Source: Microbacterium sp. cx-55
GTDB taxonomy: Bacteria > Actinomycetota > Actinomycetes > Actinomycetales > Microbacteriaceae
Direction of reading: 5' to 3'
Assembly (NCBI RefSeq): GCF_021117345.1
Contig: NZ_CP088261.1
Coordinates: 2,418,001 to 2,482,000 of the forward strand
Length of the DNA stretch: 64,000 nt
A model generated the notes under the pieces. It made no database searches, was not told where the DNA came from, and saw only the letters and a list, made by a program, of their open reading frames with translations. Positions 22,794-33,075 of the stretch are shown here, piece after piece. Each line of letters starts with the position of its first letter. Position 1 is the first letter of the stretch. The position numbers were made by a program, and so were the translations under genes.

Positions 22794-25700
22794 TTACCCA
22801 CCCCAGTTGCAGACGCCTCCGGGCATGCGCCCGGCCTTCCAGTAGTTGCTAAAAGCTTCGACAGGCGTACCCCAGCCGGGATTCGATCTACGGACGAACT
22901 CCAGATCCCACTCCGGATTGTTCGTGAGACCATCCATTGGGCCGCCCCAACTGTGACAATCCCACTGCTGCCGCATCGCAGGGGTGTCAACGGCGGGACC
23001 AGTAATTCGGATGATGTCATCGAACTTCACGAACTGCACAAATCCGCCTCGCGAAGTCAAATACAACTGGTCCCGCGGCACAATCACGCGCCAGCCTCTG
23101 CCCACCCACTCGATCTTCACTTCGATCCGAGCCGATCCGACACTTCCCGAGCGCGTATATGACCGCCCTTTCTCCAGAACATCTCCGCTCTTCAACGTCA
23201 GACTGGTTGTCGATTTGCACTGTCCGGCGTAATCACAAGCGCCGATCGGCCGCAGCCCGCTCAGATCATGCGCGCCAATTGGATCTGTGGGCCACGCGTA
23301 GCTATTGACGCCGGCTCCATCTATGGGATCGATCTGCAAGAACCGCGCGAGAGCTGGGACGTAAAGCCGTGCGCCCATTTCGATGATCATCATCGAGCCT
23401 GACGTCTCGATGATCTTCTGGCCGGACTCGTGCCATCCAGATGTGTCATCGACAGCCCCTGAGTCACCCTGCTCGGCGATTTCGGCTGAGTAGCCTTCCG
23501 GGTCAACGGACCGGCCGTCTGGATCATAGAGCTTGAGATCACTGGTCGTTTGTCCGTCGCCAGTGACTAAGGTGTGGCCCTGGATTGAAGGGTAGGACCA
23601 CGTCGCCACACCAGCCGAGGGAATATCAACGCTCACTCCGCCAGGGAGCGAAAGCACCGTGGAGGCGGGCCCGTTACTGGGAACAATAGCCCACGGCGCA
23701 TCGCCGGCGCCTGAGTAAAGGTACTTAGTAGTCATAGCCGTAACGCCTCCGCCAGGCGCTACTGTTCGTGCTGCGATGCGTCCCGCGGGGTCTCGACTGA
23801 TCGAGACGACGGTGCCGTTGTCGTAGGTAGTTTGGACGTGTCGGTTACTGGAGTCATACGACAGCAGCATGTCCGCTAGACGAGTCGTGTTGCCGCGTTG
23901 ATCGTACGCCAGCTCTGCTTCGGTGAGGCTGGCATCATCGAGGTCGGAGCCGGGAACACCGCGGTTAGCTCCGATGACGCTGGTAGAGACAGAACTCGAC
24001 GTGAGTCGATCAGCCCAGTCGAAGCAATAGCGCGCATTTTTCACAATTTCCCCAAGGATGGGGTCGTAGCGCCTATCGGTCAGACTCGTGCGATTCCCGG
24101 ATTTGCCCGCAGCCAAGTTTGCTCCGCAATCGATGGTTGCGCTGTAGCCGTAGTCGAGCCTATGTCCGGGAATGTTTGCCACGCTGAGCCGTCCAGCTGC
24201 ATCGTACGTGTAGCTGGATTGAAGCTGGGCAGTGCCTGGCCGGCTCAGCAACTCTCCGGTAATCCTTCCCGCTCGGGATCGAGAAACAGTATCGGAGACG
24301 GGCGCGGCATTGTCGAATGTCCAGCTCTGGCTCTGGATCAGCCCGCGCCGGTCTCGTCCGATTGAGACGGCCGAGCCACCCAGATAAGCAACTTGCTCAA
24401 GCTGTTGCATCGCGTCATATGTTGGCGATGCGTAGGTCTGCCCGTTGTACGTGACGGAGGTGACCTTGCCGTCGAGGTCATAGGCGTAATCCGTGACTGC
24501 AGTCGGCAACCCGACGGCAGTGGTGGTGACCTTGGTGAGCCGGCCGGTCAGCGGCTCGTAGGTGGGCGTTGTCACGGTTCCCCACACGTCGCTGTAGGAA
24601 GTCACTCTGGCGAGGAAGTCGACCGACGTGCTGATGGCTGATGTATTGGACCCCGCAATCGGCGGCCCGGTTATCGAGGTCGTGCTCCCGTTCAGATTCG
24701 GAATGTGCGTCGTCGTCATTGTTCGTGTAGCTGCGCTCGTCGCCCCCTTGATCGTCTGGGCGACCACCCGACCGCGGGCGTCGTAGGTCGTACACGACCA
24801 CCCCGAATCCCCCGACACTTTCGTCCCGACCACTCGCCCGAGAACGTCGTACACGTAGGAAGTCGTTACTGCGGCGCCGCTGGCCGGCGTAGGTCCGGTG
24901 AGCGACTTCAGCATCCCGTACTGAGCGACGTTTACGACGCCGCACGTGTTCGTAGTTATCTGACCGAGGTCGCTGTAGTAGACACGTTTCGTGCTTGTCG
25001 CATCGGACACGTTGTTAGCTGCGACGGCCGCGGGGAGGGTGCGTGATATCGGTCGCATCCAGAGGGCGCTACTTGCAGGATCTTCGAATCCAGTTCTTGT
25101 CGTGAGGTTCAAACCAGCCGGATCGACGGAGGTGGACGTGGCTTGACCCGTCCAAGGGTTCTGGTAGGAGGTCGCCGTCACGACCGACGGCGCACCGACG
25201 TCCTCAGAAACACTCTGCGTAACTAATCCGTAGTCCGGCCGCAACTGAGCCCCAGGTATCAACGCAAAGCTGGACGCGCCAGGGGTCTTCCATTGCAGGT
25301 TAAGTAGTGCGGCACCCGAGTTCTCGAAGTACTCCAGGCGAATACGTCGGGTCTCACCCGCAGCGACCGTGAACGGTTGACTGTCGGAGTCGGTGGCACC
25401 TTGGTCGACCCAACGGTTGACCTGGAGGACATCGTTGAGCCAGATCCGAACGCCATCGTCGCTGTACGAGCGAAGTGTGTACGTTCCGGCCTGGGGGAAC
25501 GTAACGAGACCCATTAGGCGGATCGAGAACCCGTCAGCAGACACACCGGCCGCAGGCGCACTCGTGCCCCAGTCCCTGTTCACCGTGCCGTCCGCGGTTC
25601 CGATGCCAAGTGCGTAGGCGGCGGGCTTTCCAGAAAGGCTCTTCGTGTTCGTGTAGTACGCAGCTTGGAGACCGTTCATTCCTCCGTCGTACGAGGTGGA

Positions 25701-28700
25701 ACTTTTTGCGGGGACTATTCCGCAGGCTGCGAGGCTAGCGGAGTTTGCGAGCGGCTTGCGGTCAGCGCCGAAGCAGGCAACGGGGCCCGGCCCGTATCCC
25801 TCAATCGGGCGATCCGTGTTGTCATAGATCCGTGTCGACGCGAGACCGTTGGACTCAGTACTGGAAAGGACAAGATCCTTAATCGGGTCCCACACGCGCG
25901 TGGACGTCGCTCCCATGGCGGACATCACACTTGTCTGCCGCCACGCTTCGTCGTACATGACCGTGCTCACCGGGCCAGCAGTGCCCGCTGAGGTTACGAC
26001 GGTCTTACCTTGAATGCTGTAGTCATAGCTTCGAGTCGGCCGCGTACTCGATGTCACACCATCGGGAGCCGGAAGCTTGATAGATGCAATCTTCTTCCGA
26101 CCATCGCTGTCCGCGTACGTGATGGCAACGGTCGCTTTATCGGTCGAGAGCGTCGCAGTAGTCAGGGGGCGGGAGTCATTCGCGTCCACGCCCCTTACCT
26201 GCGCGAGCAGACCGTTTGAGCCGTAACCGAACAGGGTCAGTGCGTCGCCCGGGTCGACGATCGCGGCCAGTTGACCGTTAGCGTTATAGAAGACTTGCGT
26301 GCTCGATCCGTCTGGGTACGCAACTTCGCAGAGCATGTCGACCGGAGCTTTGGCGAATCCCTCGCCGGTCCTCTCAGGACATGTGGATTGCTGTCCGTTC
26401 TGATACGTGAACATGATCTTGCGCAGATATTCTGTGCCGCTTTTAGAGACAGGATCCACGACTGCTTGCGCGACACCATTCGCGCCCAACTGGACCTGTG
26501 GAGACGCGGACTTCTTAATGTCAGCAGATGGCGTCGCACTTACGACCCGCCCCTCTTTGCCGAACTGGTAGACGGTCCCGTCCTCATCGGACAGTACAAC
26601 CCATCCATTGCCGTCGAGTGACACTGTGCCGTATTCACCGGCTGGTGGCGTGTATCCGCCACTGGAAGTCTTCGAGTACGTGTGCGCTTTACCTGCTGAG
26701 TCGGTTAGGACTACTGAGGAGTCCGTGATCATCGCTGTCACCCAGCGGGAGGTGGCACCTCCGATGGGAGTGGAGGAACCCCAGCCGACCGGCAGGGTCT
26801 GCACCTTCTTGGTAAACCAATTTGGCTGCAAGAGAGTACGGGTCGGCGCAGTGGCGCCTTCGGCGGTGTATTCGACCCATAGCTCTACGTAGGCAGCGCC
26901 GGTCTGTTCGTAGTACTCGATCTGAATTGGCACTGCTTCACCGACCCCCGCCACTGTGGTCGACGCGGCAGTGGTCCACCCTCCGCCTTGCCACTTCGAG
27001 ACGAGCTCTTGCCCGCCGTAGCGCAGCTTGAGCCCATCGTCGTGGTTTGCGCCGAAAGTGAGGTTCTTTCCGACGTAGCTCGCAGGCAAGGTCAAGAACC
27101 CTGACCAGCGCGTCAGGAAGTGATCAGTCGGCACAGCGTCTGCAGGTGCGTTGGTACCCCATTGGAATGACACTGATGGGTCAGTCCGCACGAGCACCGG
27201 CGTTTTATTGTCAAACGTGTATCCGGATGGCGCCGATGGGACTACGCCGTTGACGCGTGCGTCGAAGTACTCAGCAGTGAGCCCCTTGTTGGCGTTTGGC
27301 ACCTCCTGCGTGTTGTAGGAGAACGACATGCCCATTTCTCCACCAAGCGTCCGAACAGTGGGAGAGGAGAAGGACAAGTTCCCATTCCCGTTCGCGAGGT
27401 TGACGTTGATGCCCCCAGCCGAGTCATACGGTGAGGGTCCATTTGCACCCAACCGAAGATCCGCGCGTATTCGTTTCACCCATGTGTTTGCGTAGTTCTT
27501 GTCCTGCCCGTCGTAGGTCGCTACCGTCCAGGAGTACACGCCGCCGTCCTGCAACGTCCCGGCTGGCACGGTCCACGACGCGATCCCATTCACCGCTGTG
27601 ATCCAGCCCGACGTGACCACGGCTCCCGATTTTGCATCGGATCCAGTGGCGATCTTGAACTGATACTTCATGTTTCCGCCGGTTGCGTCCGTGTCATTGA
27701 CGGCTGCCACCTGGAGCTTCGGCGCCAAAGTCGTCACCGTCTGAGCAGCGCCTGATACCCCGGTAACTCCAGGAGACGCCCATGCGCCGTCCGGAAGCGG
27801 AACTTGATTTGTCGAGAACTTTCGGACTCCGGTAGATCGCTGTGTGGACTGCCCGAGGTGACCGTTGTAGTTGTCGACAACACTTGCCCGCCAGTAGTAA
27901 TCACGTCCTGGCTGGAGAACATTCGCGGGAACCTTCCACGAAACGGTCCCCGACCCTGAGAGCCACCCAGATGCCGCAATAACGTTTGTCATTCCGGGAT
28001 CCGATGCGACCTCGTACCCGAGCCATCCGGCCGTGCCCGGCCACCACAGGCTTGCCGGACTCAGCGTGGGAGTGAGTGAAACTCCTGTCTTATCGGCCGC
28101 AGGTGCGCCTTGCGTGATGATCGGATACTCGTAGTACTCGATGTACATGGCGGCATCGATCTGCTTATGGGAGTAGCTACCGCCCTCCCATCCACCGATC
28201 ATCCAGGCTGGGCGATCACCGACCTTGAAGCGGTCGACTAGTCGCTGAACAAAGCCGGATCCTTCCGTTTGAGCTGTACCAGTCCCGAGATGGTAGTAGC
28301 CGACGTGAGTGCCCATACCGTTGTAGCTGAATGCGCTCGCGTGCTGCACCCAGCCTTCCTGGACTGCAGTGTCATACCCCTGATATGCAACCGCCAGCTG
28401 GGCGTTCGCGATGAAGTAGTTCGGAAGACTGCCGTAGTCGATACCGATGATCGAGCGCCAGTAGCGGTTGGTGTTGTTCTCGCGGGTGTTGCCTACATGC
28501 ATCTGTCCACTGAAGTGCGTTCCATCCGACTTGTAGCCGTCTCGTGAGCTCGGATACCAGGTGGCTGTGGGGTCGACAAACACCGGGTAGACGCGGTCGT
28601 CGTTCGCGAGCCACGCGGGATCCGCGCCGAGAGTGTAGCGCCACGAACCGTCCGCTGCCTGCGCCAGTGCGACCCGTAGCGGGATAGTCGCGGGAGACGA

Positions 28701-29582
28701 TTCGCCTTCCACGCCGGACGAGTCCCACGCCATCGGCGTCGGCACAGTAAGCACGACTTCACCGTCAGCGTCGGCCAATTCCAGCGTGTTGGCTTCGCCC
28801 AGACTAGGCGTGAGAGTGCCTGCGTCTAACCGCCAGGTCCATCGCGATCTCGACGGAACGTCTTTCAGGATCAGTGTCTCCTTGACCGCGCCTTTCTGGA
28901 CCTCGTATTCCATGTCGACGTCGTCTGCGACGTCCCGGTACGTCACTGTGTCCCAGTCATCCCACCACCAGAACGGCGTCTGGACACTCGCATCTTCGGC
29001 ACCCACTAACCCGAACGAGACCTCATGCCCGTCTCTCGACACGGTCACCGTTTTTCCGTCACCGGCCGAGTCGGCAAATACTGGCTCCAACGGGTGGTCA
29101 GCGACCGTGACCCCGTCATCTGTGCGCCGCACCGACGTGTTGATCTCAGCCCACGAACCGTCGTCCTTTTGGACGTTCTGCGGCGTCATCGAGATCGCAT
29201 CGACCAACGAACCCGATTCCGTTTCATACGTCGTCGTGGTTTCGGAACGAGACACCACCTCAAGACCCGCCACATCAATCGACTTGCCTGTCTCGATGTC
29301 CTCGGCGCCTCCGGTAGCCGCCGTCGGTAGTTGTGTCAGATCCGGAATCGCCGGAGCAGACACGCCCGGCTCTATCGCTGTGCCGTCCGGGGTGCCTTCG
29401 ACCTCCGCAGGTGCCTCTTCTGGAAGTGGTTGTGCCGGCAGCGCCGGAGAATCATCCTTTGGCTCCTCGTCCGTAGACGTCGTGGCCCCGAAGTCGATCG
29501 CCTGCGCAGGGACCGAAACCCCGATAGACAATGACGCAACCAGCAATGCCGCTAGCGCGACAAACTTCACCCGACGAATCAC
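22794..29582 (-). CDS. giant secreted RHS/YD-repeat protein with two PA14 domains
   Basis: About 2,262 residues. A Sec signal is seen at the GTG start (VIRRVKFVALAALLVASLS, to AQAID); the open frame runs 95 codons further upstream without coding character. Two PA14 carbohydrate-binding-type domains lie near residues 765-910 (GLTAEYFDARVNG) and 1,300-1,450 (GLQAAYYTNTKS, YSDDGVRIWLNDV). YD repeats follow (TYDARGRV, YDAAGRLSV). The RHS core end is RFLQIDPIDGAGVNSYAWPT near 2,080. The last 145 residues are a variable tip, ending in a Cys/Trp-rich block (WDCHSWGG, WDLEFVRRS, GGVCNW) that resembles DUF2599. It is likely a contact-dependent effector. Confidence 0.88.
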   Translation of the reverse strand: MIRRVKFVALAALLVASLSIGVSVPAQAIDFGATTSTDEEPKDDSPALPAQPLPEEAPAEVEGTPDGTAIEPGVSAPAIPDLTQLPTAATGGAEDIETGKSIDVAGLEVVSRSETTTTYETESGSLVDAISMTPQNVQKDDGSWAEINTSVRRTDDGVTVADHPLEPVFADSAGDGKTVTVSRDGHEVSFGLVGAEDASVQTPFWWWDDWDTVTYRDVADDVDMEYEVQKGAVKETLILKDVPSRSRWTWRLDAGTLTPSLGEANTLELADADGEVVLTVPTPMAWDSSGVEGESSPATIPLRVALAQAADGSWRYTLGADPAWLANDDRVYPVFVDPTATWYPSSRDGYKSDGTHFSGQMHVGNTRENNTNRYWRSIIGIDYGSLPNYFIANAQLAVAYQGYDTAVQEGWVQHASAFSYNGMGTHVGYYHLGTGTAQTEGSGFVQRLVDRFKVGDRPAWMIGGWEGGSYSHKQIDAAMYIEYYEYPIITQGAPAADKTGVSLTPTLSPASLWWPGTAGWLGYEVASDPGMTNVIAASGWLSGSGTVSWKVPANVLQPGRDYYWRASVVDNYNGHLGQSTQRSTGVRKFSTNQVPLPDGAWASPGVTGVSGAAQTVTTLAPKLQVAAVNDTDATGGNMKYQFKIATGSDAKSGAVVTSGWITAVNGIASWTVPAGTLQDGGVYSWTVATYDGQDKNYANTWVKRIRADLRLGANGPSPYDSAGGINVNLANGNGNLSFSSPTVRTLGGEMGMSFSYNTQEVPNANKGLTAEYFDARVNGVVPSAPSGYTFDNKTPVLVRTDPSVSFQWGTNAPADAVPTDHFLTRWSGFLTLPASYVGKNLTFGANHDDGLKLRYGGQELVSKWQGGGWTTAASTTVAGVGEAVPIQIEYYEQTGAAYVELWVEYTAEGATAPTRTLLQPNWFTKKVQTLPVGWGSSTPIGGATSRWVTAMITDSSVVLTDSAGKAHTYSKTSSGGYTPPAGEYGTVSLDGNGWVVLSDEDGTVYQFGKEGRVVSATPSADIKKSASPQVQLGANGVAQAVVDPVSKSGTEYLRKIMFTYQNGQQSTCPERTGEGFAKAPVDMLCEVAYPDGSSTQVFYNANGQLAAIVDPGDALTLFGYGSNGLLAQVRGVDANDSRPLTTATLSTDKATVAITYADSDGRKKIASIKLPAPDGVTSSTRPTRSYDYSIQGKTVVTSAGTAGPVSTVMYDEAWRQTSVMSAMGATSTRVWDPIKDLVLSSTESNGLASTRIYDNTDRPIEGYGPGPVACFGADRKPLANSASLAACGIVPAKSSTSYDGGMNGLQAAYYTNTKSLSGKPAAYALGIGTADGTVNRDWGTSAPAAGVSADGFSIRLMGLVTFPQAGTYTLRSYSDDGVRIWLNDVLQVNRWVDQGATDSDSQPFTVAAGETRRIRLEYFENSGAALLNLQWKTPGASSFALIPGAQLRPDYGLVTQSVSEDVGAPSVVTATSYQNPWTGQATSTSVDPAGLNLTTRTGFEDPASSALWMRPISRTLPAAVAANNVSDATSTKRVYYSDLGQITTNTCGVVNVAQYGMLKSLTGPTPASGAAVTTSYVYDVLGRVVGTKVSGDSGWSCTTYDARGRVVAQTIKGATSAATRTMTTTHIPNLNGSTTSITGPPIAGSNTSAISTSVDFLARVTSYSDVWGTVTTPTYEPLTGRLTKVTTTAVGLPTAVTDYAYDLDGKVTSVTYNGQTYASPTYDAMQQLEQVAYLGGSAVSIGRDRRGLIQSQSWTFDNAAPVSDTVSRSRAGRITGELLSRPGTAQLQSSYTYDAAGRLSVANIPGHRLDYGYSATIDCGANLAAGKSGNRTSLTDRRYDPILGEIVKNARYCFDWADRLTSSSVSTSVIGANRGVPGSDLDDASLTEAELAYDQRGNTTRLADMLLSYDSSNRHVQTTYDNGTVVSISRDPAGRIAARTVAPGGGVTAMTTKYLYSGAGDAPWAIVPSNGPASTVLSLPGGVSVDIPSAGVATWSYPSIQGHTLVTGDGQTTSDLKLYDPDGRSVDPEGYSAEIAEQGDSGAVDDTSGWHESGQKIIETSGSMMIIEMGARLYVPALARFLQIDPIDGAGVNSYAWPTDPIGAHDLSGLRPIGACDYAGQCKSTTSLTLKSGDVLEKGRSYTRSGSVGSARIEVKIEWVGRGWRVIVPRDQLYLTSRGGFVQFVKFDDIIRITGPAVDTPAMRQQWDCHSWGGPMDGLTNNPEWDLEFVRRSNPGWGTPVEAFSNYWKAGRMPGGVCNWGG

Positions 29583-29921
29583 GAACGCCCCGTTCAAAAT
29601 GCGCACCGCGACCGGCGCCCCCGTATGCCATTCAGGCAACACTGAGCGTACACACAGGTAAGTTTCAGGTTTGTGACGCGGTGTTGCGTCTCGCACAACG
29701 ATCAGCAGCAACCACTCGACCTCACATTCACATTTGGCATTGCGAGGAAAATCAGTCACGCCGAGAAGGCAGACGGCTGAAGCGATATACGAAGTTCTCG
29801 GTCGGTCGGACATTCGCGACGCGAACAGCAGGCCAACCGGGCTTTCGGGCAGTGATATAGGCGGCACTTGTGTCGCTGCTGACGTGCTTCACCACACCTC
29901 ACAGATGCGTCACCATAGAAC
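29583..29921. other. divergent intergenic region
   Basis: These 339 bases separate the leftward RHS gene from a rightward hypothetical gene. They must hold the promoters of both. The open frame continuing from the RHS gene through this region lacks coding character. I find no clear operator or RNA structure. Confidence 0.5.
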
Positions 29922-30806
29922 ATGCCAAGCAAGCCGATCGACAACGACGCCGAGCAGCGATTCCAGCTAGCGGCAGGAGCGTCCCGGCGTATCGTTCGCC
30001 AGTCCCGCACCCACGCGGAACGGGTTACGGCGAGGCTCTCCGATTGGATTAATGCGGTACCGGCGACGATTTCCACGCCGTGCGGGCGCGACAAAGTGCA
30101 GGCCTTGGCCGGCGATCATCTGTCTAGCTTTGGACAACGACTCGAGCATCTGGAAGCCCAATGCAACGCGATCGTCTCCCATCTGAGCGGAGTTCAGACG
30201 CTGCTCTTTAGCGACCCCTTTCAGATGTTGCCTTCTGTCCCGATCGCGCGCGCAGTCGCGGAGATCTCAGCGTCTTGCGCATGGGAACTGGACTCACGTG
30301 TCGACTCCGATGAGCGCGCCGCCAGATCCTACGCAATGGCATTTCGCTCCATAGAAACCGTGATCGCCCAACTCGACGGATCGGAAGCCGAACAGCTCGA
30401 GCAGCTTCGTGAGCGGCTCGTTGAGCGGTTGCGGAGCCAGGGCTACGGCGTGGTTCGCAAAGATAGAGACGGCGTGACAACAAATGAGGTCGTCCAAGTC
30501 AAAGTTGGCCGCAGGTACGCGAAGATCGGATTCCAGTACTCCCAGCGCATAGCTGCGGAGATTCCTGCGCTCGGATCTCTGTACGCAAGCATGTCGGGTC
30601 TCACCCACGGAGAGCCTTCGTATTTGGCGACGAATTGGGGCACCCCCGATGCGGTAGCGCGGCTTCTGGGCGTCGTTACCTTGCGATCTGTCGAAGCCTG
30701 GTCCGTCGCCATACATCGATGGATTGGGGCAAGTAACCCGCCCTTCACCAACCGCGGCCACTACGAGGATCTGATGCGGTCGGTGCCCGAAGCTCATCGC
30801 ATATAG
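29922..30806 (+). CDS. hypothetical protein with HEPN-like C-terminal features
   Basis: This is a 294-residue soluble helical protein with no signal peptide. It has a central RAVAEISASCAWELDSRVDS helix and a later YSQRIAAEIPALGSLYASMS followed by GLTHGEPSYL. The helix ending in an HG pair resembles DUF5677/HEPN-like proteins, but the fit is weak. The gene is isolated between the RHS promoter and the RHH-like gene. The function is not known. Confidence 0.55.
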   Translation: MPSKPIDNDAEQRFQLAAGASRRIVRQSRTHAERVTARLSDWINAVPATISTPCGRDKVQALAGDHLSSFGQRLEHLEAQCNAIVSHLSGVQTLLFSDPFQMLPSVPIARAVAEISASCAWELDSRVDSDERAARSYAMAFRSIETVIAQLDGSEAEQLEQLRERLVERLRSQGYGVVRKDRDGVTTNEVVQVKVGRRYAKIGFQYSQRIAAEIPALGSLYASMSGLTHGEPSYLATNWGTPDAVARLLGVVTLRSVEAWSVAIHRWIGASNPPFTNRGHYEDLMRSVPEAHRI

Positions 30807-30992
30807 ACAGCATCGTTCCTGGCGTGCGCGAGCTCTCGGAGTGAGGCGCGATGCGACAGCGGAAGCGTGCACCAGTGCTAGTGACGATCGGACGGTTGGC
30901 AACCCTCCCGAGCTGTCCTTTACTAAGTACGCGGGTGCTGCAGTAAGTCCTGGCACCCGCTCCGAGCCTCACTGCCGGTCAGCGGTCTCGTA

Positions 30993-31010
30993 GAGAACAC
31001 CAAAGTTCTC
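30993..31010 (+). promoter_or_regulatory. leader hairpin, copy 1
   Basis: GAGAAC-ACCAAA-GTTCTC followed by GGCCGC lies about 30 bases before the ATG of the RHH-like gene. An almost identical element precedes the next gene at 31,474-31,490. Confidence 0.6.
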
Positions 31011-31039
31011 GGCCGCATCCGTCAAGGAGGTGATTCGCC

Positions 31040-31375
31040 ATGAGCGAGTCCGAAGGTTCCACCACTCCCCCGTCCGCCAATGGCCTCGGCTACGGCCCCG
31101 TCAAGCCGCTCGCAGTTCGACTCAACGAGTCGACTCGTGTGCAGCTCGACATCATCGCTGGGCTCAATGACCGCACGGTCACCGACGAGATCCGCCTCGC
31201 CATCGAAAGCTGGATCGAGAAGATCAAGTCGGACCCCGCCGTGCAGCGCCGAGCCGAGGAAGTGCGCGCGGACATCGAGCGCAAGGCAGCTACCAAGCGC
31301 GAGGCCATCGCGGCGATCTTCGATGCTGGCTCACCCAGTCCGAAGTCGCCGCGCGGCCGGACTGCGAGCAGCTGA
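31040..31375 (+). CDS. ribbon-helix-helix-like small protein
   Basis: This is a 111-residue protein. The segment PLAVRLNESTRVQLDIIAG, then RTVTDEIRLAIESWIEK has the strand-helix-helix pattern of RHH DNA-binding proteins, residues about 24-65, followed by a charged coiled helix. A perfect AAGGAGGTGAT ribosome site precedes the ATG. It could be an antitoxin-like repressor; the hairpin repeats upstream of this and the next gene are candidate binding sites. Confidence 0.65.
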   Translation: MSESEGSTTPPSANGLGYGPVKPLAVRLNESTRVQLDIIAGLNDRTVTDEIRLAIESWIEKIKSDPAVQRRAEEVRADIERKAATKREAIAAIFDAGSPSPKSPRGRTASS

Positions 31376-31473
31376 ACTGCGCATCTGCGTGGGCGATTCG
31401 ATATAGAGCCAACTATGCGCTCTCTCGGGTCGCCCACGTCGCCCATCCCTCGTTTGCGTTCTGCGGCACCGCG

Positions 31474-31490
31474 GAGAACACCTGGTTCTC
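31474..31490 (+). promoter_or_regulatory. leader hairpin, copy 2
   Basis: GAGAAC-ACCTG-GTTCTC followed by GGCCGC is a near copy of the element at 30,993-31,010, placed about 28 bases before the next start codon. The shared sequence extends to the AAGGAGG ribosome site. Confidence 0.6.
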
Positions 31491-31517
31491 GGCCGCTCAC
31501 GCAAAGGAGGCACCATC

Positions 31518-31922
31518 ATGGTGCGTGGCATTCTCATCCCGGCCGCGGAACAGCGCGACCCGGAACTCAGATCGTTCGCGATGCTCGAGGACTACCAGGC
31601 AGCGGTTGGCGGCTGGATTGAGGCTGTTGATGTTCCCGGCTTGGGCGTCACGATGTACGTCAACGAAATGGGGCTGATCCGTGGTCTGCCGTTCAACCGG
31701 CGCGCGACATTTCTTTGGTGGTATCACCTGCCATCAGTGAGGAATCAAGCGCGGCTCGCCGGAGATGCAATTTTGGTTGGCTGGCCGGACCCGGAAGGGA
31801 ACAACACAGACGCACCACGTGAGGTCGAGCGGCACGTACTCGGCGGTGGTTTTCACCGCGTACAGCTACGAGATGAAGGGATGGAGGAGTGGCGAGATGA
31901 CCTCGCTCCTGGCCAGCCCTAG
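31518..31922 (+). CDS. DUF3846-like protein
   Basis: This is a 134-residue protein. The region AVGGWIEAVDVPGLGVTMYV, then NEMGLIRGLPFNRRATFLW, matches the DUF3846 layout common on actinobacterial phages and conjugative elements. AAAGGAGG lies ahead of the ATG. The function of DUF3846 is unknown. It shares a duplicated leader hairpin with the preceding gene, so the two are probably expressed together. Confidence 0.7.
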   Translation: MVRGILIPAAEQRDPELRSFAMLEDYQAAVGGWIEAVDVPGLGVTMYVNEMGLIRGLPFNRRATFLWWYHLPSVRNQARLAGDAILVGWPDPEGNNTDAPREVERHVLGGGFHRVQLRDEGMEEWRDDLAPGQP

Positions 31923-32126
31923 CTCGAAGCGGTGATCTGGGCGAGCATGATCGATCAGATCTCCCCCGCCACCGAAACCCGAGTCGTCCCTGATTGCTCG
32001 CGCACGACAGCGGTGAGCGCCTTTCGCTCCCGGGCCCCTGGCTCGCGCGCGAGGCACTCACCGCTTTCTTCGACTGCCATCGGATTCGCGTGCCGAAAGC
32101 GGTGTCTCACCCGATACCGTCAGCGT

Positions 32127-32768
32127 GTGAACTGCGCGAATCTACTGGACTGCTTCAACCTGCTAGCCAGTTCGGTGGGGCGGATCGCTGACGGTGATCA
32201 GCCGAGTTGGTTCGAGTGGTTCAGCCTCGTACTCACAAGCGTTGTTGCGGTTGCTGCGGTCTTCGTCGCCTGGCGCGTCTTTCGTTTCGATCGTTCGCGG
32301 ACACTGGCTGCCGAGCGCGAACAAGTGCGTCAGGATCTCCGCCTCTGGTTTCAGACGTTGAGCCGCAGCGCGCCAACGAGCCTGCGGCGACAAGAGGGGA
32401 AGCTTCGATCGTCAATCGAAGAGATTGCAGACGCAGAGCGATACTCCGAGATCCTGATCCTGATGCAGTGGGCACGTGCCATGCATGACCGTTCCTATGA
32501 GTTGGCGAAGGCGAAACAGCTTGGCGCTGATGACGCCCACCTGTGCCGGATCATTTTGAAGAGACGATTCCGGCAGTTCATTGCCCAATGGGCGCGCAAC
32601 CGCTGGGAGGGTAGACGGCTGATCGCGTCCTACACCCGGAAGGGCTGGGCTGCGATTGCAGCGGAACCGGTGAACGCTACGCGGACAGCTCAGTTTCTTG
32701 CTCCGCGGCGAAGCTGGAGGAACCTACCAAACACATGGAAGCCGGTCGCCGCCGACTCTCGACCCTGA
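32127..32768 (+). CDS. single-pass membrane protein of unknown function
   Basis: This is a 213-residue protein from a GTG start. One membrane helix (WFSLVLTSVVAVAAVFVAWRV) lies near residues 30-50, then a basic soluble domain (RQDLRLWFQTLSRSAPTS, RRFRQFIAQWARNRWEGRRL). The frame is open further upstream to 31,932, but without a good start. The tail is rich in Arg, Trp and Ala. It is in the same direction as its neighbours. No family is recognised. Confidence 0.45.
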   Translation: MNCANLLDCFNLLASSVGRIADGDQPSWFEWFSLVLTSVVAVAAVFVAWRVFRFDRSRTLAAEREQVRQDLRLWFQTLSRSAPTSLRRQEGKLRSSIEEIADAERYSEILILMQWARAMHDRSYELAKAKQLGADDAHLCRIILKRRFRQFIAQWARNRWEGRRLIASYTRKGWAAIAAEPVNATRTAQFLAPRRSWRNLPNTWKPVAADSRP

Positions 32769-33075
32769 GGTGGACGCGCGCGCAACCGGGCACTGCCGTA
32801 GCGTGACATGGCTGGCAACCAGATCCTCCCCACAGAGCCAGCGCCATGCTCGCAGCGCAACTCCGATTTTCAGACCAAGCCGACTGAGCGGCGTGTCTGA
32901 AGCCTCACATTCGATGGCAGCCCTTCGTGTTCAATCGACGTCACCATCAAATCCGTGTCCCGTCGCCCCTCAGCGAGTCCGTCTGGTGGACAACACCCAT
33001 CGCTGTGTAAGGCCGTCCGAGCGCCGTTCATGGTGAGCACACCATCCTCACGGCGGAGTTGTCTGCGACACTGCA
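32769..33075. other. intergenic region without a supported gene
   Basis: About 300 bases between two membrane-protein genes. Short frames exist on both strands, but none has a good start, ribosome site or codon bias. I see no structured RNA or repeat. Confidence 0.5.
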
